This document shows, piece by piece, positions 59,006 through 64,000 of a DNA stretch of 64,000 nucleotides. The notes beneath the pieces are model-generated. The model ran no database searches and was not told the DNA's origin. It worked only from the letters and a program-made list of their open reading frames with translations. Source of the stretch: Climacium dendroides (taxonomy: Eukaryota > Streptophyta > Bryopsida > Hypnales > Climaciaceae); the NCBI GenBank assembly GCA_950106755.1, contig OX467089.1:2854501-2918500 (forward strand), read 5' to 3'. The position numbers and the translations under genes are program-made. Numbering within the stretch: position 1 is the first letter of the stretch; each line of letters opens with the position of its first letter.

Positions 59006-61648
59006 CCAATACAAATTCATAAATGAAAGAAACCCAATCTGACCACGAATGCAAAGAGGCAAAATGCAGAGGTGCATACACGCAAAAAGTGGATTAATTT
59101 CGCATTGGAATGATCTCCAAAAAGCTCCCAAAGCAATCAACACTAATGAACGTGAATGTGAGAACTAATTGCAAAAAATACAACAAGAGGAAGAGATGGT
59201 GAGACATAGGAATTGTGGAGTGAGGCGTGTGCTCACTGTAGTAAATCTATATTGACAAATAGGACTCCAACAATTGCCGCACATTACAAGAGAGATGGAA
59301 TAGAATTCAATGGAGGGAATTGGACGGAGGGACCAGGATGCCACTCAAACTGCCATTTCTAGAACAAAGAACAAAAAACTTTAATTTTTAATTTTTTTAT
59401 GTATCTAACCATAGAATTTTATACTAAACTAGTATAAATATGCATGGAAAATATTTCAGAAACTCTCACCATGTACATTGCAAAATATTTGCATTTAAAA
59501 TGAAGAAAACAAGTTTTTTTAGCATCTTTATTGAATAGTTTTTTTGTCTTTGAATGTTCTTAACTTAAAATTTTTGCTCTACAGATTTTGATTTTATAAT
59601 TTTTTATATTGAAGAATGGAGTTGAGAATATAGGAAAAAAAATTTACTGAAAAAACATTGACTTTTTAGTCATTAAAAAATTGTTAGATAGAAGTAGGTT
59701 CAAGATTGGATCTAAGATAAATGCCTACAAAAAAATGACCTCATATTCAATAGTTAATTGACTAGTGGAACTTCTTGGAAATGCCCTCCCAAATCAATTT
59801 GTGAATATTCCAAAATTATACTTTTGAAAAAGGCTTTAAGAACTCAAAGTTTTTAGAATGCTAAGAGTGCACCAAACTCTATTTATAGCATGAAATTGGT
59901 TTCTACAATGTTACTTTTAGCCTTTATGTGGAACATTTTGTCCCACAAGATCATTTTGGTATGGAGGTAGTAGTAAACAATGTATGCTCTATGAATTTAT
60001 TTTGTTTCTAAAATATTGAAAATTGAATTAAATAAAGGACTTCAAAGTTTATTGTAGAATAGAAAGTCCATAACTGCTAGCAAACTAGAACTCGTCATAA
60101 CTTTCACCTCACTAATGAAAATGGAAATATTGAAAGCTTTCCACCTACAAAAAAATCTAATGAACTAATTTCAAATTCTTATTCTTGAAAAAATAATTTT
60201 TTTAATTTGCTTGAGTTGCCTGGGTTGAAAAACAAACTACATATTACACAATAATTTTTTAACCAAGTAGTCAAAAGCTTTGAAAATTGTTGGGTCTTAA
60301 AGCTATTCTTCATCTACTTGTTGTGTGCAAATTTCAAAGAAAAAAATAAATTCTTTACTCACATGTACTTACCCCCCAAAATTATGTTTCCTAAAACACA
60401 AAGTTGGTCCTTTAGGAGTTAATTAGTTTCTTAGAAGAGAATTGAAGAAAAAGAAATAATCCTTTATCCTATCTTTTTTTAATTGTTAATTAGAAGATAA
60501 AAATAAAATAGAACTTAGAATACAAAACCTTAAACTACTCTTGCACTTTGTTAGTGATTAGTAATTTCAACTATTCTAGTCCAAAATTTCTATCTAATTG
60601 AACTGATTGAGTGCCTAAAATTTGTCATACATATTTATCCACTTACATGATGAAGTTCATCCAAAATTTTACTTTAGTAATATTAATAGTGTATTGCATT
60701 ATGATTAATGTTATATTGAACAAATATAGTATTTTATACTTTACTGCAGTACACTATGAGTATGTATATAATATTATTAAAATGCAGTATTATAGGAAGA
60801 TGGAATTTGTACGTTATTGTTCTGTTACTTTAGTAGCACTAATGTAATAGTACAAAAGTATTGATAATATGATTTTTTGTTTACACTTTGCAATTGTAAT
60901 ATCATTAAATAATAACCACTATATTTTATAGTAGTACAATATTAATAGAATATAAATGCAGTATTAAAATATTTTTTGAAAATAATTATTGTTTGTATAT
61001 AAACGTAGTATTAAATGCAATACTTCAAAAATATTGGCTAGTACAACTTCTGCTGCAATACTACATCAATACAGATGGAGTGGGAGGTCACTTTTTTGAT
61101 GTGAAGCCCACTCCCTTGCAAAACCAAGATGGCCAGGAGTAAGGTTATGAAAATCTTGCATAGTATTTCACTAAGACAGAAAAGCCTACTAGCACCTTGA
61201 TTTGCAATATATTTTTCAAAGGTGTGTGTGGAGTACGTGAAATCCAAGTAGATAGAAAATAGGATAGGAAAGGAATAATGTAGTGTAGAATTTTTCAAAT
61301 TTTTCTTAGAGATAGAAGGAATAGAAGAAATAAGTGCCAAATTTAGGGTAAGTAGTATCCGGAACTATGCTATACTAGAACTGGACAGAACCGGGGATGG
61401 AAACCGGAACTACCAGATCTCGAGAACCTACGATTTCTAGGTTCCAACCTAACCATTATGGGAACATTCTCGAAACCCATTTACCTTGGAAACGTTGGAG
61501 AATAGTAGAATATTTAAGCCCACCGCCAAGATAATTTTTTTTTTGTTTGCACGTCTTTACATGTGGTTAGTTGAGAGAAAGAGTGGTGAGATAGGATCCG
61601 GGTTAGGAGAAGCGAAGTGAGGTCAGTGTCGATTGCACCAAATTAGAC
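59006..61648. other. AT-rich intergenic, then 5' part of LTR copy L6
   Basis: 59006-61340 is AT-rich with no gene recognised. The AT-rich tract 60670-61050, ending ATGCAATACTTC, resembles the possible MITE near 54781. From about 61345 the composition changes to the GGAACC/CCGGA-rich leader typical of the 3.7-kb LTR family. Confidence 0.4.
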
Positions 61649-62395
61649 ATGGCTACTAAGTTATGGAAATCCACGATCACGGTCCGAATGATCACTTCGG
61701 CCATTCTATTTGATCTAGATGACCAAAAATTCTTAAACGAGGATGTGATTAGGATGGATTGTCTAGGGTTCATACAAAGGCCATAAAGTCTCAAGAGTGA
61801 TGTAATGGTTCAAAAACTCACTGAAGGGGTTCTGAATCAGTACGAGAGGACTATGAGAGGGCACCCCATAACCTAGACTACAGACATGTGGGTGGAAGTT
61901 TATGGGTTCGTCAAGCCAAAATACAGATTTGCTTCCCAGGTGGATAAGTATGCGTACGGAAAGTTCCGAGGTTCATCTCACCCAAAGGAAAGATACGCCA
62001 TTAGCGATTGCAAGGACGCTAGACAGAGGCAAGTGCTGGAATTCCTAATTTTGATCCTATATCCGGAAAAGCCTACCCAAATTATGGTCACTATGGCCAA
62101 CACCCTTTTTGGAACTTTGAAAGATAGGCCGGTTAATTGGAGACAGATAATCAGAGCAGTGGTAATTAAGCTAGCAAATCCTGTTTTGCGTAGTAAATCT
62201 AATCCGATTAGCTCCTACCTCTTCCACCTCTATTAATATAATGAGGTGCTGAGTGATCCAAAGATGGTAGCATACCAACTAGAATTGCAATCCTACAGTA
62301 CGATTTTATGGCGGAATACAAATCAGAACATCCGCAGTCGGATCCGGAGGAGAATGTTCTAGAAGTCAGGAAAGAACCGACCAAGTACTAGAGGA
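61649..62395 (+). pseudogene. LTR-borne ORF of copy L6, N-terminal domain
   Basis: A diverged copy of the LTR ORF reading from ATG 61649: ITVRMITSAILFD, CLGFIQRP, MWVEVYGFVKPK, YAYGKFRGSSHPKERYAISDC, FLILILYPEKPTQIMVTMANTLFGTL and NPISSYLFHLY. In-frame stops occur at about 61784, 61873 and 62234. The copy is interrupted at 62396 by a CACTA element. Confidence 0.7.
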
Positions 62396-62471
62396 CACTA
62401 CAACAAAAGTAGTATTTTATGACTGCAAAATATGACTGTAGTGAGTTGTAAAATCAAAAAATATGACTCAC
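62396..62471 (+). mobile_element. CACTA element, 5' end only, cut by LTR copy L7
   Basis: CACTACAACAAAAGTAGTATT and the following 55 bases match the first bases of the element at 56561 with few changes, up to ATATGACTCAC. There the sequence switches at once to an LTR start (TGTCGCA at 62472). The rest of this CACTA element would lie beyond the right edge of the window. Confidence 0.8.
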
Positions 62472-64000
62472 TGTCGCAATGTGAAGTTTTGATTTTTCTT
62501 AGCTTACCTAAAAGTTGGAACGGAAACTAGTATCAAAGGAACCGGATCCAATTAGGAGTGTAAGGAAACGGAAAATAAACAGGGAAAATGAAGTAGTAGG
62601 CCAATTGGATCTAATTCAGTCCAAAGTTTCAAAATGGACAGGAACGGAAGTCCATCCAAATTTGGTCTAGGAATCGGATTAGGGTTGGACCAGATGTCAG
62701 GACGATCGAATCGGAAAAGGGTCATGATGACTAGTATAGGATCCTGAGACTATTTAAAGACTGGCCTTCTCAGTCACACCTCTTTTTCATTTTTCTTTCT
62801 ACCTAGGCACTCCTTGTGTTTCCTCTTCTATTTTCGTTCAGTGCCCTAGTTTTCCGTATAAGACTTATATATGAGATTTAGGAGAAGGTGTGAAAGTATA
62901 CTATTTGACCTCTAGCGCGTGTATTGCAGGTTTCATTTCCGGTTGAGATCAGAGAGAGAAAGTGAGAAACGGGACATGCAGCTAGGAGAGAGTAAGATAG
63001 AATCGGAAAGGGTTTGGAGTGATATAGTCTATGTCCATACCGCTGCTGTGTAGAAAAAGAATGGGATCATCTAGCTCCGTTGTGGTTAAGGTAAAACTCT
63101 TGAAAGTAATTCCGGTTATTCCCTCTAAGGAGCTCGAAAAGGCCCAACTCATGGAAGTTTTGACTTTCATGGATTGCCAAGGGTTTGTGGAAAAATCCTG
63201 GGGTTTTAGAGAGGAACGGATGGTGAAAGAACTCTTGGGCAAATTGTCCAATGAGTTTGATAACACCCTTCAAAGAAATCCTACCCTCTGGACTAAGGAT
63301 GTATGTAGAGCGGTTTACGATTTCCGGGTAGGTGGTCTAGGAATGGCAAGTCGAAAGGACAAGTTCATCCGAGGTAAGTTCCAGGGTGCCCTCAATCCGA
63401 AGGACGGATATACAATTGAAGATTGTATAGATGATCGCCATTGCCACCTTTTCAAGTTTCTAATTCTGGTCCTACATTCGGAAAAGTCAACAAAGGTGAT
63501 GATCACCCTTGGCAACACCATTTTCGGTGCCTTTTATAGGACCCAAAAAATTGATTGGGCCTGGATTATTTTTGATTTGGTTGCTCAACTCATCGGTAAA
63601 ATGGGGAAGAGTAGGGCCACTCCGGTATGTCCTTACCTCTTCTACCTGTACCATAACCACCAATTCTTCACCGATGCGGAAGAGAAGGAGTGGAGGACCC
63701 AAGAAGTCCTTCTGAAATATGGAGAGTTGGAAATGGATGATGAGGTGGAGTCCGTTCCCGGATCGGATCTGGAAACCGAGGAGGAGGATGAGGAGGCTTC
63801 GTTGCCGCTAATTAAGTGACAGAAAACAATGCCTCCCTACAAGTGAGGGACACCACCTAGTCACGACAAATCAGCTCTGAAAAAAGACCAGAAGATGAGA
63901 AGACCATCTCCGAAGAGGAAACGGATCCCTGGGATCCATTCAACAACTTAATAGCTATTCTCTACAGCATCAGGGCGGATTGGGAGATCAAGAATAGGAC
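62472..64000 (+). mobile_element. LTR copy L7, 5' part, runs off the window
   Basis: Begins TGTCGCAATGTGAAG. Its first seven bases are the exact inverse of the end of L4 (TGCGACA at 34044-34050), as for the two ends of one LTR type. A GGAACCGGATCC-type leader follows, then the LTR ORF at 63061. The 3' end is not in the window. Confidence 0.75.
63031..63819 (+). CDS. LTR-borne ORF of copy L7, intact N-terminal domain
   Basis: A 262-codon open frame; the start is ATG 63031 or, more in line with the other copies, ATG 63061 (MGSSSS). It holds the complete N-terminal domain without lesions: IPVIPSKELEKAQLMEVL, DCQGFVEKSWGFREERMV, LWTKDVCRAVYDF, KFQGALNPKDGYTIEDC, FLILVLHSEKSTKVMITLGNT, IFGAF, KIDWAWIIFDLVAQL and YLFYLYHNHQFF, then an acidic linker. 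It ends at a TGA (63817-63819). In a shifted frame the expected continuation (ISEEETDPWD...) is visible to the edge, so one frameshift may separate the domains. There is no stop at the codon corresponding to the TAG of L1 and L2. Function unknown. Confidence 0.7.
   Translation: MSIPLLCRKRMGSSSSVVVKVKLLKVIPVIPSKELEKAQLMEVLTFMDCQGFVEKSWGFREERMVKELLGKLSNEFDNTLQRNPTLWTKDVCRAVYDFRVGGLGMASRKDKFIRGKFQGALNPKDGYTIEDCIDDRHCHLFKFLILVLHSEKSTKVMITLGNTIFGAFYRTQKIDWAWIIFDLVAQLIGKMGKSRATPVCPYLFYLYHNHQFFTDAEEKEWRTQEVLLKYGELEMDDEVESVPGSDLETEEEDEEASLPLIK

Noticed and set aside
1..64000. tRNA, rRNA or CRISPR features.
   Set aside because: No cloverleaf with A/B boxes, rRNA-like stretch or spacer-repeat array was recognised by eye. 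The only tRNA-related sequence is the primer binding site at 34062.

Overview
The window is nuclear DNA of a land plant. The genes have spliced exons, plant-type AP-4 beta and CW zinc-finger proteins, and a plant retrotransposon primer site of tRNA-Asp type. One intact gene looks like a flagella-associated protein, so a lineage with swimming sperm (bryophyte, lycophyte or fern) is most likely. Introns are mostly short (roughly 70 to 600 bases). The species is not identifiable from this sequence.

Layout. (1) 1-5941, minus: a CW-type zinc-finger gene whose last exons run off the left edge. (2) 5942-8009: AT-rich spacer. (3) 8010-20535, minus: an autonomous-type Helitron (Rep plus PIF1 helicase) broken by three insertions. 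Two are 3.7-kb solo LTRs in opposite orientation and one is a 1.13-kb insert. Each has its own target duplication, and removing each one rejoins the helicase frame. (4) 20440-28700: tandem repeats, small foldbacks, and two 1.3-kb solo LTRs of a second family whose central segment is flipped between the copies. (5) 28701-40370: further copies of the 3.7-kb LTR family, a tRNA-Asp primer site with the start of a gag-like ORF, a SWIM zinc-finger fragment, a hairpin and a decayed DUF7869-like gene. (6) 42783-54602: the gene island, with an AKAP17A/XE7-like gene carrying coding lesions (minus), an intact 257-aa putative flagellar gene (plus) and an intact 11-exon AP-4 beta adaptin gene (minus). (7) 54690-64000: MITEs, a complete non-autonomous CACTA element, and a nest in which an LTR-family copy received a CACTA element that in turn received another LTR-family copy.

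The most unusual feature is the 3.7-kb LTR family. The repeat itself, outside any gag-pol region, carries a conserved ORF with a roughly 200-residue N-terminal domain, an acidic linker and a coiled-coil C-terminal part. Seven full or partial copies are present. The three host genes of the island are unrelated in function. AP-4 beta acts in trans-Golgi sorting, the AKAP17A-like protein would act in RNA processing, and the small plus-strand protein probably acts in the sperm axoneme.
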